From assembly GCF_000020145.1 (NCBI RefSeq), contig NC_010644.1:434001-498000 (forward strand): a DNA stretch of 64,000 nt. Reading direction: 5' to 3'. The position numbers and the translations under genes are program-made. Of this stretch, positions 1 through 9,800 are shown piece by piece (within the stretch, counting starts at the first letter, position 1; every line of letters starts with the position of its first letter). The stretch is from Elusimicrobium minutum Pei191. Lineage in GTDB: Bacteria; Elusimicrobiota; Elusimicrobia; Elusimicrobiales; Elusimicrobiaceae. The notes below the pieces were generated by a model, which was given only the letters and a program-made list of their open reading frames with translations, made no database searches and was not told the origin of the DNA.

Positions 1-86
1 AAATTCTTCCGGTCTATTTTTGATTAGTGTGAAAAGTTTGGGTCTGAACATATAAATATATTATAGTACTTTTGTTTTGAATGAAA

Positions 87-112
87 AAAGCCTCCGTCTT
101 AACGGAGGCTTT
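87..112 (-). terminator. Rho-independent terminator of the Lys/Ala-rich gene
   Basis: An 11-bp perfect stem (arms 87-97 and 102-112, containing GCCTCCGT) has a 4-nt loop. On the minus strand it is followed by a run of T. It lies 15 bp past the stop of the minus-strand gene at 127-564, so it most likely ends that transcript. The first 86 bases of the window show nothing else I can assign. Confidence 0.8.
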
Positions 113-126
113 AAATAAGTTAATTA

Positions 127-564
127 TTATTTAGCTATATTTTTCCAGGCTTCTTTTTCAGCTTTTAAAGAGGCTTTCGCATCTTTAGCCGTTGTTTTAG
201 CTTCGGCTTTTGCATCTTTAGCCGTTGTTTTAGCTTCAGTTTTTGCTGTTTTTGCTGTTGTTTTAGCTTCAGATTTAGCTGTTTTTACAGTTGATTTAGC
301 TTCATCTTTTTTTGCTTTTAAAGCGGCTTTTTGTTCTTCGCTGGCTTTGGCGTTTTCGGCTTTTTTAGCTTCCGCAGCTGCTTTCTGGTCTTCAGAAGCT
401 TTTTTTGCGGAGACTTTAGCATCCGAAGCTGATTTTTTTGCTGAATCGGAGGAAACTTTAACTGATTTTTTAAAGTTGCTTACAGTTTCAGCGCCTGTTG
501 TCTGCGCTTTTGCGAAAGTTACAAGCGCGAATACTGATACTACTGATATTAATATTTTTTTCAT
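127..564 (-). CDS. Secreted Lys/Ala-rich repeat protein
   Basis: This is a 145-aa protein of unknown function. Residues 1-20 form a signal peptide (MKK, a hydrophobic core, then AKA-Q). The mature part is almost entirely Ala, Lys, Ser, Thr, Glu and Asp, built from degenerate 11-residue units such as EAKTTAKDAKA. Such a pattern predicts a long amphipathic helix without a hydrophobic core, like late-embryogenesis, apolipoprotein or histone-H1-like tails. No catalytic motif is visible. It may coat or bridge a negatively charged periplasmic or surface component, but that is inference. The gene stands alone, has its own terminator, and a purine-rich AGAGAGG ribosome site just upstream of the ATG. 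Short repeats of this kind are prone to length change, so a copy-number comparison between strains would be informative. Confidence 0.75.
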   Translation of the reverse strand: MKKILISVVSVFALVTFAKAQTTGAETVSNFKKSVKVSSDSAKKSASDAKVSAKKASEDQKAAAEAKKAENAKASEEQKAALKAKKDEAKSTVKTAKSEAKTTAKTAKTEAKTTAKDAKAEAKTTAKDAKASLKAEKEAWKNIAK

Positions 565-726
565 ACTGTGTTTTACCTCTCTTTAAATCGGGCTGCGCCC
601 GTGTCTAATATATATTACAATTTATTAACACAAAATATTACTTTTTTATTGCACCCTTATGTTTGGAAGATGCCGTAAAAAGCAAAATTTAATAGTAGAA
701 TTTACAGAAGTTGAAAGAGGAATCTT

Positions 727-1998
727 ATGGATACTTTAAAAAAGAAAAAGAGCATAAGAAAGGGGTTGGTGTTTTTTTTATTCTTGGCGGCGGGATTTTT
801 GGCTTATGACAGGCTGCTTGTCCCATGCCGAAACGCCCAGGACTGTAATTACAGGTGTTATGAAGCTTTAAAACAGGGGCAAAATATAAAAGCTAAAAAT
901 CTGTGCTCGTTAGCGATAAAGAAAGATCCTGATTTTACATGGCCTTATAACAACAGAGCTACGGCAAAAAATAATCTTCATGAACATATATCCGCTATAG
1001 AGGATGCTGATAAAGCCGTTTCTTTAGATTTTGCTTACGCAAACGCATATAATACCAAGGGTATAGCTAAATATACAATGGGTGATAATGATGGCGCTTT
1101 GGCTGATTACGAACAGGCTGTTAAATATAATCCCGGCCATGAAGCCTTGCTCAATATAGGAGTTGTAAAAAACGAGATAAAAGATTTTGACGGCGCTATA
1201 GCCGCATATGAAAAAGCCGCTGAAAAGCATATCGCCGCCGCATATGAAGGTATAGGCGCGTCTAAAAGAAATAAAGGCGATTATTTGGGGGCTTTACTCG
1301 CTTTTACAAACGGGCTTGAGAAAAACCCCAATTCCAGATTTGCTTTAACAAACCGGGCTAGGATATATATGATTTTTGGCGATTTTGACGCGGCGTGTGA
1401 AGATTATAAAAAAACGTCAAACGGATGGTGCGGTTATATAAAAAACATTGAATCTTACATAAAATCCAAACAAAAAGAGATAGCTGAAAACGAAAAAAAG
1501 GGCCTTCCTTTAGCTACGCCTTATTTTGAGCTTGGTTTGGTTTATTTTAATAATTTAAACGACTATAAAGGCGCTGTCGGGTTGTATGACAAAGCTATAT
1601 CCATAACCCCTTCTTATAAATTTTATAATGAGCGCGGCTGGACCAAAACCTTGATTGGAGATTATAAAGGCGCGCTTGAAGACGCTGACGCCGCCATTTC
1701 ACTTGCTCCTGAAGATGTAAATATAGGTTATATTTATGATACTAAAGCTGTAGCGTTGCGCGGCCTTGGCTTATATGCCGAAGCTCTTAACGCACACGAT
1801 AAAGCGCTGTCGCTTGATGTTAAGCATTCCGAACTGTTTTTAAACAGAGCGCAAACAAAAGGCGCCGCAGGAGATTATGAAGGCGCGGAAGAAGATTTAA
1901 AAATTTCAAAAGGTTATATAGGTATTACAAAGAACGAAAATATTTTTGATTACTTTAAAAACTTTTTTGACGACGGTAAAAAATTTAGGGACAGATGA
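727..1998 (+). CDS. Membrane-anchored TPR-repeat protein
   Basis: This 423-aa protein has a basic N-terminus (KKKKSIRK), one transmembrane or uncleaved signal segment (about residues 13-30), then tetratricopeptide repeats to near the C-terminus. Recurring units read like YNNRATAKNN, AYNTKGIAKY and FLNRAQTKGA, with the usual Gly/Ala/Asp-Ala spacing of 34-residue TPRs. TPR arrays are protein-interaction scaffolds; the anchor suggests it works at the periplasmic face of the inner membrane, or the outer membrane if processed. Two Cys pairs near residues 37-50 (PCRNAQDCNYRC) just after the anchor could form disulfides. The start is supported by GAGGAATCTT upstream. It has no operon partner; tRNA-Ala follows. 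The specific client is unknown. Confidence 0.8.
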   Translation: MDTLKKKKSIRKGLVFFLFLAAGFLAYDRLLVPCRNAQDCNYRCYEALKQGQNIKAKNLCSLAIKKDPDFTWPYNNRATAKNNLHEHISAIEDADKAVSLDFAYANAYNTKGIAKYTMGDNDGALADYEQAVKYNPGHEALLNIGVVKNEIKDFDGAIAAYEKAAEKHIAAAYEGIGASKRNKGDYLGALLAFTNGLEKNPNSRFALTNRARIYMIFGDFDAACEDYKKTSNGWCGYIKNIESYIKSKQKEIAENEKKGLPLATPYFELGLVYFNNLNDYKGAVGLYDKAISITPSYKFYNERGWTKTLIGDYKGALEDADAAISLAPEDVNIGYIYDTKAVALRGLGLYAEALNAHDKALSLDVKHSELFLNRAQTKGAAGDYEGAEEDLKISKGYIGITKNENIFDYFKNFFDDGKKFRDR

Positions 1999-2089
1999 TT
2001 TTATTAACCCAAAAAACAGTTTTTAATTTTTTTGCTATAATATATCTAGTCAGCTGGTTTTAAGTTTAATCGCCTGATTAATTGTTTAA

Positions 2090-2162
2090 GGGCCTGTAGC
2101 TCAGCTGGGAGAGCGCTTCGCTGGCAGCGAAGAGGTCGTCGGTTCGATCCCGATCAGGTCCA
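2090..2162 (+). tRNA. tRNA-Ala (anticodon GGC)
   Basis: A 73-nt cloverleaf has a 7-bp acceptor stem (GGGCCTG with CAGGTCC, including one G-T pair), D-loop AGCTGGGA, anticodon stem CTTCG/CGAAG with loop CTGGCAG (anticodon GGC), and T-arm with GGTTCGATCCC. The discriminator is A. CCA is not encoded. A TATAAT -10-like box lies at 2036-2041, and a T-run follows the gene. Confidence 0.95.
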
Positions 2163-2228
2163 CTTTTTTATAAAAAGCTAAGGGGATTTCCCTTTGAAAA
2201 ACATTAAATTAAATTTAAAAAAGCATTT

Positions 2229-2259
2229 AAAACCGCACCACAAAACGGGTGCGGTTTTT
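2229..2259 (+). terminator. Rho-independent terminator
   Basis: The stem ACCGCACC/GGTGCGGT, extended by A/T pairs and with a loop of 8 nt, is followed by a T-run. It ends about 10 bp before the ATG at 2269, so it probably stops the tRNA-Ala transcript. Because it sits so close to the next start it could also affect initiation of the transporter gene. Confidence 0.75.
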
Positions 2260-2268
2260 GTATAAAAT

Positions 2269-3147
2269 ATGCACATATCCCCTTATATTTACGCTTTGCT
2301 TTCAAACCTTACATTCGGTATAGGCGCGCAGATTTTTACAAAATTTTCACGCAAAATATCGCCCGTTTGGATGACTGTTTTTAAAGGCTCCTTAGCTTGC
2401 CTTTTTTTCTTTTTGTCCGTTATGCTCATGGGCGGGTTTCACCCCATACCTCTTAAATATATGGCGACGTTTATTCTTTCGGGGTTTATAGCGTTGGGAC
2501 TGGGGGATATCCTTCTTTTAAAAGCTTTCGCGGACATGGGGCCGGGTAGAACTATGATGTTGTTTGCTTTTCAGCCTTTGATAGTGGGCGTTTTTAGTTA
2601 TTTTTTATTCGGACAGGCGGTAAACGCCGCAAAGTTTTTTAGCATAATATTTTTTATTATTTGTATTTTTATATTCGCTTTTGAAAATTTTAAAAAAAGC
2701 GGAAAGTGGAGTTTTACCTCAATGCTTATCGCTTTTTGCGGTATGACTGTGGATGCGGTGGGCATTTTAATAACAAGATATTCTTTTAACGGCAGCAACG
2801 CTGCCGCTCTGGAAGGAAATTTTTACCGCGCTTTAGGGGCGGTGTTAAGTTTTATTCTTGTTTGCGGCGTTTTTAAAATAAATTTTTTCGCTAAATTTAA
2901 AATCCTTACGAAAAAAGAGATTGCGCTTTCCTCCCTTGGCGTTTTTATGGGCTGCTATTTATGTTTGCTGTTTTATTTGGCGGCTATAAAAACGGGGCAT
3001 TTAGCCACGCTTTCAAGCATAGCTATAACGGGGGTAATTTTCGCGGGACTTTTTGAGTGTCTATTTGAAAGGAAGCTTCCGTCTAAATATCTCATGACGG
3101 CGTTCTTTTTCTTTTGCGCCGGAATGTATATTTTATTAAGATATTAA
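2269..3147 (+). CDS. EamA/DMT-family transporter
   Basis: This 292-aa protein is almost entirely hydrophobic, with about ten predicted membrane helices in two similar halves, the length and layout of the drug/metabolite transporter (EamA) family. An N-terminal segment SNLTFGIGAQIFTKF and an internal FMGCYLCLLFYLAAIKTG, with the family-type small residues before a helix, support this. Substrate cannot be read from sequence; the family covers amino acids, sugars, purines and metabolites. It lies 1 base upstream of ispH and is likely co-transcribed. There is no good Shine-Dalgarno, and the ATG comes 10 bp after a terminator hairpin. It is only distantly similar to the two EamA paralogues at 28.7-30.6 kb. 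Confidence 0.8.
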   Translation: MHISPYIYALLSNLTFGIGAQIFTKFSRKISPVWMTVFKGSLACLFFFLSVMLMGGFHPIPLKYMATFILSGFIALGLGDILLLKAFADMGPGRTMMLFAFQPLIVGVFSYFLFGQAVNAAKFFSIIFFIICIFIFAFENFKKSGKWSFTSMLIAFCGMTVDAVGILITRYSFNGSNAAALEGNFYRALGAVLSFILVCGVFKINFFAKFKILTKKEIALSSLGVFMGCYLCLLFYLAAIKTGHLATLSSIAITGVIFAGLFECLFERKLPSKYLMTAFFFFCAGMYILLRY

Positions 3148-3148
3148 T

Positions 3149-4843
3149 ATGAAAGAAAAAGATTACGGCGTTACTATAGCCAAATCGGCGGGGTTTTGCC
3201 CCGGCGTAAAAAAAGCAATTGATAAAGTGCTTGAGTTAGAAAGCTCCGGCAAAAAACCCATTTTTACTTTAGGCCCTTTAATTCATAATAACCAGGTTAT
3301 AGCCACATTGGAAGAAAAGGGGATAACTTCCATTGGGCATCCTTCCGAAGTGGAAGGCAAAGAAGGTGTGCTTGTTATACGCGCACATGGTATTACGCCC
3401 GAATTTCAGCGTGAAGTTGAATCCTGCGGTAAAGAAGTTATTGACGCTACCTGCCCGCTTGTGAAACATGTGCATAATAATATTTCCAAATACGCGGGCG
3501 AAGGCTATACAACCGTTATTGTGGGGGACGCCGGACACGCCGAAGTTATAGGCCTTTTAGGCTATACTCAAGGGCGTGGATATGTTGTTGCCGATGAAAG
3601 CGAAGTGCTTGCGCTGCCTGATTTTGACAAAGTAAATATAGTAGCGCAGACAACGCAAAAAGAAGCCGCTTTTTATAAACTCGCGGAACTTATTAAACAA
3701 AAAGCTAAAGAAGCGGTTGTTTCAAATACTATATGTGAGCCTACCAAGCAGCGCCAATCCGAAACAATTGAATACGCCAAAAACGCTGATTTTGTTATTG
3801 TCGTAGGCGGCAAAAACAGCGCTAATACGGCAAGGCTTGCCAAATTATGCGGTGAGCTTGCCCCCAAAGTTTTACATGTTGAAACCGAGGCTGATTTAGA
3901 AGGGCATGACCTTAAAACTCCTAAAAAGATTTTTATTACTGCGGGAGCCAGCACTCCCAATTGGCTTATTGACCGTATAAGCGGCGCGGTTAAAAACGCC
4001 CGCATGGGCGCTATGGGCCATTTGGCTAACTTCCTTTATAAAATGTGGGCGTTTATTATTAACAGCTCTTTATACACCGCGTTTGCCGCTTTGGGTCTTA
4101 CATATGTTTGTATGAAGCTGCAGGGCGTTTTGTTCCATGTTCCGCTTTTGGTTCTATCATGGCTTTTTGTTTTCAGTTTAACTGTTATAAACAGAGGGGT
4201 TTCCAAAACAGGCCAAACCGAAAAACGCCTTCCTATAACTATTGGAGTTATAGCGGGGGCCGCGGCTTTGGTAATAGCTTTTACTTTAGGCTTTGAAATC
4301 TTTATAGCTACGGCTGTGTTTTTGGGCGCGGGCGTTTTATATCCTTTCAGATATATGTTTAAAATTAAAAAGTTTACTTCACTGCCGGCTACTAAAGATT
4401 TGTTTACCGCGCTGGGTTGGAGTTTTGTTTGCGCTTATTTGCCCGCCCAAAGTTTAGATATGCCTTTTACCAACGCAAATTACCTTGTTATCTTTTACGC
4501 TGTTTTGCTTGTTTTTGTACGTTCGGTAATTTTAGGTATAGGCGCCGCGCATAAAGATATTATGATAGGCAAGGAAAGTTTTTATAAAGCTTTCGGCCTT
4601 AAAGTAACGCGCGTGGCTATAATAGCTATAATAGCCGCTGTAGTCGGAGTACTTATCACTTTGCTTATTATGGGGTGGAAAGTAAAATTGGTAACAATGC
4701 TTCTTTTAGGTAATATTTATATAATATTCATAGCGGCGTATTACTATCTGCAAAGAAAGCCGAGAAATATAATGGAGGAAACTCTGGTTGACGGGCAGTT
4801 TTTGGTGCTTGCCGCGCTATGTTTTTTAGCCAGGTTTATTTAA
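3149..4843 (+). CDS. ispH: IspH (HMBPP reductase) fused to UbiA-like membrane domain
   Basis: Residues 1 to about 285 are a full IspH/LytB, the last enzyme of the MEP isoprenoid pathway, which reduces HMBPP to IPP and DMAPP with a [4Fe-4S] cluster. The three cluster cysteines are seen at C17 (GFCPGV), C102 (DATCP) and C196 (NTICEPT), plus the TAGASTP motif at 264-270. Residues from about 290 to 564 form a hydrophobic domain with roughly eight helices that resembles UbiA-type prenyltransferases, for example the KD(L)F.ALGW segment near residue 420. The Asp-rich prenyl-diphosphate motifs are weak: where NDxxD would be expected the sequence reads VINRGVSKTG, and later HKDIMIGKE. The fused domain may therefore be inactive or bind another isoprenoid. 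The reading frame is continuous through the junction. A transporter lies upstream and pfkA 3 bp downstream. Confidence 0.85.
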   Translation: MKEKDYGVTIAKSAGFCPGVKKAIDKVLELESSGKKPIFTLGPLIHNNQVIATLEEKGITSIGHPSEVEGKEGVLVIRAHGITPEFQREVESCGKEVIDATCPLVKHVHNNISKYAGEGYTTVIVGDAGHAEVIGLLGYTQGRGYVVADESEVLALPDFDKVNIVAQTTQKEAAFYKLAELIKQKAKEAVVSNTICEPTKQRQSETIEYAKNADFVIVVGGKNSANTARLAKLCGELAPKVLHVETEADLEGHDLKTPKKIFITAGASTPNWLIDRISGAVKNARMGAMGHLANFLYKMWAFIINSSLYTAFAALGLTYVCMKLQGVLFHVPLLVLSWLFVFSLTVINRGVSKTGQTEKRLPITIGVIAGAAALVIAFTLGFEIFIATAVFLGAGVLYPFRYMFKIKKFTSLPATKDLFTALGWSFVCAYLPAQSLDMPFTNANYLVIFYAVLLVFVRSVILGIGAAHKDIMIGKESFYKAFGLKVTRVAIIAIIAAVVGVLITLLIMGWKVKLVTMLLLGNIYIIFIAAYYYLQRKPRNIMEETLVDGQFLVLAALCFLARFI

Positions 4844-4846
4844 AAT

Positions 4847-5953
4847 ATGACAAATAAAATAAGAAAAATAGGCATACTTACCGCAGGGGGGGACTGCCCG
4901 GGACTTAACGCAGTGGTGCGCGCGGTTTCTAAAAACGCTTTAAGACAGGGGATTGAAGTTATAGGTTTTAAAAACGGTTTTGAGGGGTTGGTTAAAAATG
5001 AGTTTATTAAAATTAACGATTTTATAGCTTCCGGCATATTGACTTTGGGAGGGACCATACTGGGTACAAGTAATATCGCTAATCCTTTTAAATATATGCA
5101 GGAACCTTACGGCACGCCGGAAAACCCTGTCGACGTTTCAAATATAGCGATTAAAAATTTTGAAGACAACAAACTTGACGCTCTTGTAACTATAGGGGGG
5201 GACGGCACTTTATCAATGTCGCAGCAATTTGTTGAAAAGGGTATTCCTATAGTAGGGGTGCCTAAAACTATTGATAATGACTTGTCCGCCACGGACCAGA
5301 CTTTTGGTTTTGACTCCGCTTTAGCGATAGCTACCGAAGCGGTTGACAGGATTCATACCACGGCCCAGTCCCATCACAGAGCTATGATTGTTGAAACCAT
5401 GGGCAGATACGCCGGCTGGCTTGCTTTACGTTCAGGTATAGCGGGCGGCGGCGATATTATTTTAATACCCGAAATTCCTTACAGCGAGGATGTTATAGTT
5501 CAAACTATTGAAACCCGTAAAGCTAAGGGAAAAAATTTCAGTATTATAGTGGTATCCGAAGGCGCAAAAAATGAAAGCGGTGAAATGGTTATAGCAAAAA
5601 CTATAGCGGGATCAACCGACGCTATCAGACTTGGCGGCGTAGGCCAGCGCATAAGCCAAATGATTGAATGCCGCGCGGGCATTGAAAGCCGCTATTGTAT
5701 TTTAGGCCATGTGCAGAGGGGCGGTTCCCCCACCGCGTATGACAGATTGCTTTCCACAAGATACGGCGCTAAAGCGCTTGACCTTATAATAGAAGGCAAA
5801 ACAAAGAACATGGTTTCTTTACAGGGAACCCAAATTAAAGACGTGCTTATTAAAGACGCGGTTTCAAAATTAAAACTTGTTGACCCGCACGGGCAAGAAG
5901 TGCATGCAGCCGTTTCAATAGGAACAAGTTTCGGCTCTAAGGAGATTGGTTAA
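4847..5953 (+). CDS. pfkA: 6-phosphofructokinase (mixed ATP/PPi signature)
   Basis: This 368-aa protein phosphorylates fructose-6-phosphate at C1, the committed step of glycolysis. Visible motifs are GGDCPGLNAVVRAV near the N-terminus, GGDG at 117-120 (phosphoryl-donor site), PKTIDND at 139-145 with catalytic D143, METMGRYAGW-type substrate motif (ETMGRYAGWL), and HVQRGGSPTAYDR. The donor residue equivalent to E. coli Gly104 is Gly, typical for ATP. The residue equivalent to Gly124 is Lys140, typical for PPi enzymes. This combination occurs in group III PFKs, in which either donor is known. Donor is therefore open; in an anaerobe, PPi use would save ATP and allow reversal. It shares its last base with the start of rlmB (TAATG) and follows ispH by 3 bp, so translation is probably coupled. 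Confidence 0.93.
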   Translation: MTNKIRKIGILTAGGDCPGLNAVVRAVSKNALRQGIEVIGFKNGFEGLVKNEFIKINDFIASGILTLGGTILGTSNIANPFKYMQEPYGTPENPVDVSNIAIKNFEDNKLDALVTIGGDGTLSMSQQFVEKGIPIVGVPKTIDNDLSATDQTFGFDSALAIATEAVDRIHTTAQSHHRAMIVETMGRYAGWLALRSGIAGGGDIILIPEIPYSEDVIVQTIETRKAKGKNFSIIVVSEGAKNESGEMVIAKTIAGSTDAIRLGGVGQRISQMIECRAGIESRYCILGHVQRGGSPTAYDRLLSTRYGAKALDLIIEGKTKNMVSLQGTQIKDVLIKDAVSKLKLVDPHGQEVHAAVSIGTSFGSKEIG

Positions 5954-6702
5954 TGGCGGATAATTTAGATATTGTTTTCGGCGTTCATGCCGTAACGGAA
6001 GTAATTAAAAACAGAAAAAGACGTGTTATACAACTTTATGTGCTTGATAATAAGGCCGGGCACAGAGGCATAGAAGATGCTATTAAAGCGGCTAAACGCA
6101 ATAATATAAAAATAGACCGTATGGACGTTAAAACTATGGACGCTCTTACCAAAAAAGGCAATCACCAGGGTATAGCGGCCAGGGTTGAACCGGTTAAAAT
6201 AATGCGCCTTATAGACGCTATTGACGTTTCCCGCGGCAATAAAAAAGACCTTTGGATAGCCGTTGACGAAATGACGGATCCCCAAAATTTAGGTTCTATA
6301 ATCCGCTCGGCCGCTTGTTTAGGCTTTAGTACAATAATTTTGCCTTCAAGACGTACGGTCGGCCTTACGCCTTCAGTATATAAGGTAGCCAGCGGAGCTA
6401 CGGAAAAAGTTACCGTGGTTGAAGTTGCTAACCTTGCAACCGCTCTTCTTGACTTAAAAGATGAAGGTTTTTGGATTTACGGCGCTGATATGGGCGGGCA
6501 GTCAATTGTAAAAACGGACTACTCTTTCCCCGCTGTGCTTGTGGTCGGCTCCGAAGGTACAGGTATAAGAGAAAAAACTGCTGAACACTGCGACCAGGTT
6601 GTAAGTATTCCGCAGGCTCCGGGCAGCGTGGACAGTTTAAACGCCGCCAACGCCGCAAGCATTATCATGTTTGATATGTTTGCAAAAGCCAACCTTAAAT
6701 AG
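5953..6702 (+). CDS. rlmB: 23S rRNA 2'-O-ribose methyltransferase, RlmB/SpoU family
   Basis: This 249-aa protein has the SpoU/TrmH layout. The N-terminal substrate-binding domain (about 1-80) begins IVFGVHAVTEVI, typical of RlmB. The SPOUT knot domain carries motif 1 (MTDPQNLGSIIRSA), motif 2 (VVGSEGTGIR) and motif 3 (SLNAANAASIIMF). It likely methylates the ribose of G2251 in the 23S P-loop using SAM. The close relative TrmH/RlmH-like tRNA enzyme cannot be fully excluded, but the FGVHAV start favours RlmB. The start overlaps the pfkA stop by one base. Confidence 0.9.
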   Translation: MADNLDIVFGVHAVTEVIKNRKRRVIQLYVLDNKAGHRGIEDAIKAAKRNNIKIDRMDVKTMDALTKKGNHQGIAARVEPVKIMRLIDAIDVSRGNKKDLWIAVDEMTDPQNLGSIIRSAACLGFSTIILPSRRTVGLTPSVYKVASGATEKVTVVEVANLATALLDLKDEGFWIYGADMGGQSIVKTDYSFPAVLVVGSEGTGIREKTAEHCDQVVSIPQAPGSVDSLNAANAASIIMFDMFAKANLK

Positions 6703-6722
6703 GTTTAATCAGTTTCTATATT

Positions 6723-6809
6723 TTGGGTAAATAGCCCGTTTATGGCGCTTAAAAGCGTGTGTAAACATATAAAAGGGCTGTTTTACCCAATTTACTTAAA
6801 TGTTATAAT
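6723..6809 (+). promoter_or_regulatory. Nested hairpin and putative smc promoter
   Basis: Arms 6723-6731 and 6782-6790 (TTGGGTAAA/TTTACCCAA) pair perfectly, extended inward by 6733-6737 with 6775-6779 (AGCCC/GGGCT). Inside lie GTTTA/TAAAC and CGCTTAAAAGCG arms. The outer structure could end the rlmB transcript. A -35-like TTTACC (6782-6787) and TATAAT (6804-6809), 16 bp apart, could start smc, with AAGGAAG as ribosome site. The putative -35 sits inside the hairpin arm, so the same DNA may serve both roles. Confidence 0.5.
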
Positions 6810-6837
6810 GTAAACATCTCACTTTATAAGGAAGTTT

Positions 6838-9800
6838 ATGTATTTAAAGGCTATTGAAATCATCGGTTTTAAATCTTTTGCGGACAGACAAAGGCTTGAT
6901 TTTGAAAAGGGCATAACGTGCGTAGTAGGCCCCAACGGCTGCGGCAAATCAAACGTTGTGGATTCTGTGCGCTGGGCTATAGGTGAAATGAGCTGGAAAA
7001 GCCTGCGTTCCGCTTCCATGATTGATATTATCTTTAATGGAACCGCCAGAAGAAGCCCTTTAAACCTTGCCCAGGTTAACATGATTTTTGATAACGAAAG
7101 CCGCAAGCTTCCTTTAGATTTTAATGAGATAACCGTTTCCCGCAAAATTTTCCGTTCGGGGGAAAGTGAATATTTTTTAAATAAAGTGCAGTGCCGTTTG
7201 CGTGATATCAGGGATTTGTTTTTAGATACCGGTATCGGCGGCGAAGGCTACGCCATTATTGACCAGGGCGGGGTGGAGTCCGTTCTTTCCGCGAGCGCCG
7301 AACAAAGACGCGAAATGTTTGAGGAAGTGGCCGGCGTTTCAAAATATAAAGCCAAACGCGAGGAAGCCATAAGAAGGTTAGACCGTGTTGATCTTGATAT
7401 CGCCAGGCTTTCAGACACCGTTGTACTTCTTGACGAGCAGATTAAAAAACTTGACACCGAGGCAAAAAAAGCCAGGCTTTACCAAAAATACCGTGAAGAA
7501 CTTAAAGAAAGCGAAATAGCTATTTCACTTGAATCCATAAAAGAATTTGACGCTAATATAGTAAAAGATTCTGCCGAGCTTGAACCTTTAATAAAACAAA
7601 TTGAGGATTTAAACAACAATACTTCCGCCGTGGAAGGTTCAGTCGCCGCGCTTGACCTTAATTTAACGCACAAACAAAAACAGTTGGGCGAATTTAACGA
7701 AAAAATTTCAACCATAAAATACCAAATAGGTGTTTTGGAAGGCGCGGTAAAAAACTGCGAAAACCTGACAATTGAGTTAACCGCGCAGATAACCTATTCC
7801 GCCAGCGAAGGACAAAGAGGGCAAAACAGATTAAAAGAAATTACGCCCATAATAAGCGGTTTTAAAGAAAAGCTTAACGCCATTGAAGCGGAACTTCTTC
7901 CTTTGCAGAAAAAATATAACGACCAATTTGCTTTAGTTAAAGAAAATGAAGAGGCTTTAAAAAACGTTGACATTACCTCCCAGCAGCTTAATACAAATTT
8001 AATGAGAGCCGTACAGGCCGAAATGGAACTTTCAAACAAAATCGCTTTGGAAGAAAGCTCCGCAGCGCATGAGCAGCAAAATTTAATAACTTTAGAAAAA
8101 AGCGGCGCCGGCAATAACGAAAATTTAGAAAACCTTAAAAAAACGCTTGAAAATATTTCGGAAAAAATAACCGAAAAACATGCCTCCTTAGAAGGCGTTA
8201 AAAACCAGCTTAATGAAGCTGAGGAAAAAACGCGCTCTCTTTCCCGCTCGCGCATCGTTTTAAACGACCAGCTCAGCGCCAGCAAAGCGCAGGCGGCAGC
8301 TTTAAACGCCCGTTTGGAAATGATTCAAAGTCAGGGTAAAAACGACCCTTACTGGGTAGGAGCTAAATTAATTGAGGAAGCGGGCATCCCCGGGGTTAAA
8401 GGCACTCTTAGAAAAAATATTAAGTTCTCCTCTTCAGACAATTTAATTATTGAGGAAGCTTTCGGCAAATTTTTAGACTCCGTTATCTGCGATACTTTGC
8501 AAACGGCTGACTTAGCTCTTGAAAAACTAAAAGCGGCAAATAACGCCAGATGCAAATTTATTATTTTAAGCGAAGTTCCCGAAACTCCCGCCACAGGCGA
8601 TGTTAAAAATTTAATTAAATATCCTTCCGGGCTTGAAAGGTTAATAAACTGCTTATCTAACTCCAATGTAAGCGGCGGTACGGTAAAAGGCGGTTTTTGG
8701 ATTTCGGGTGGGGCGCAAAATATTAAAGTGCCCGAGGCCTATTGGGGGGAGGAAGAGTCCGTTAAAGACGAAATAAACTCCGTAAAAGAGAAGGCCGCTT
8801 CCATAACCAAGCAAATTGAGGAAAACGCCGCCGATATTAACAACGCGGAAAACAACCTTAAAACATTAAGAACAAGATTTCAGGAAGAAAGTATTTCTTT
8901 AAATTCCTTTAAAAATGACCTTGCTTCCAGAGAGCGAGAAATAAAAAACATTGAACAGTCATTGGAAGCTATTTCAAAAAATAAAGAATCTCTTCTTAAT
9001 AAAGTGTCCGAGCGCAAAAATAAATCCGAAGAGTTAAGAAAACAATTGTCCGAAATTAAAGCCTCCCAGGATAAGATTAAGGCGGAAATTGACGCAGCCA
9101 AATCGGCCAAAGCAAAAATTGTGCAAGACGGCGAAGGTTTAAGAACGGAAATAAGCCGCGTAAACGCTGATTTATACGAAGTAAAACTTAAGAAAAATAA
9201 TATTGAGGTTGACTTAAGAAGTACCGAGTTCGAATACAATAATATTATAGAAGCCGATAAAAAAAGGCAGGACCAGATTACCGCCGGTAATGAAAGGATT
9301 AAAGCCTTGTCGGAAGAAAAACTTACCGCACAGGCGCAGCTTTCCACCCAGCGTGAAGATTTAAAAACTTTAGAGCTTGACCAAACCAAACTTGCCTCGG
9401 AACTGCAGGCTCTTAAAAAAGATTTTGACGAAAAAAGCACTAAACTTAACGAATATAAAAAACGCCAGTCCGATATGCAGCTGCGCGCGCATGATTTGGA
9501 AAACGCTTTAACAAATTACCGCCGCCAGAGAACAACTATAGTTAACCATTTAATGGAGTCATGGAATATCACGCCTGAAGAAGCGGCCATGAAATTTACT
9601 AATAAAGAAATTGACCATGAACGCGTTAAGATGATGAGAAAGCGCATTGAGAACATGGGGGCGGTTAACATGACCGCGCCTGAAGAGTACGACGCGCTTA
9701 ACGAACGCGCCACCTTCCTTAAAAAGCAAATTGAGGATTTGGAAAATGCCAAGCGCGACCTTAAAACCGCAATTAACAAAATTAACGCCACAACAAAAGA

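Noticed and set aside
7794-8285. Long antisense ORFs within smc
   Set aside because: They are shadows of the Lys/Glu-rich coiled coil, giving Ser/Leu/Phe-rich frames without start signals.
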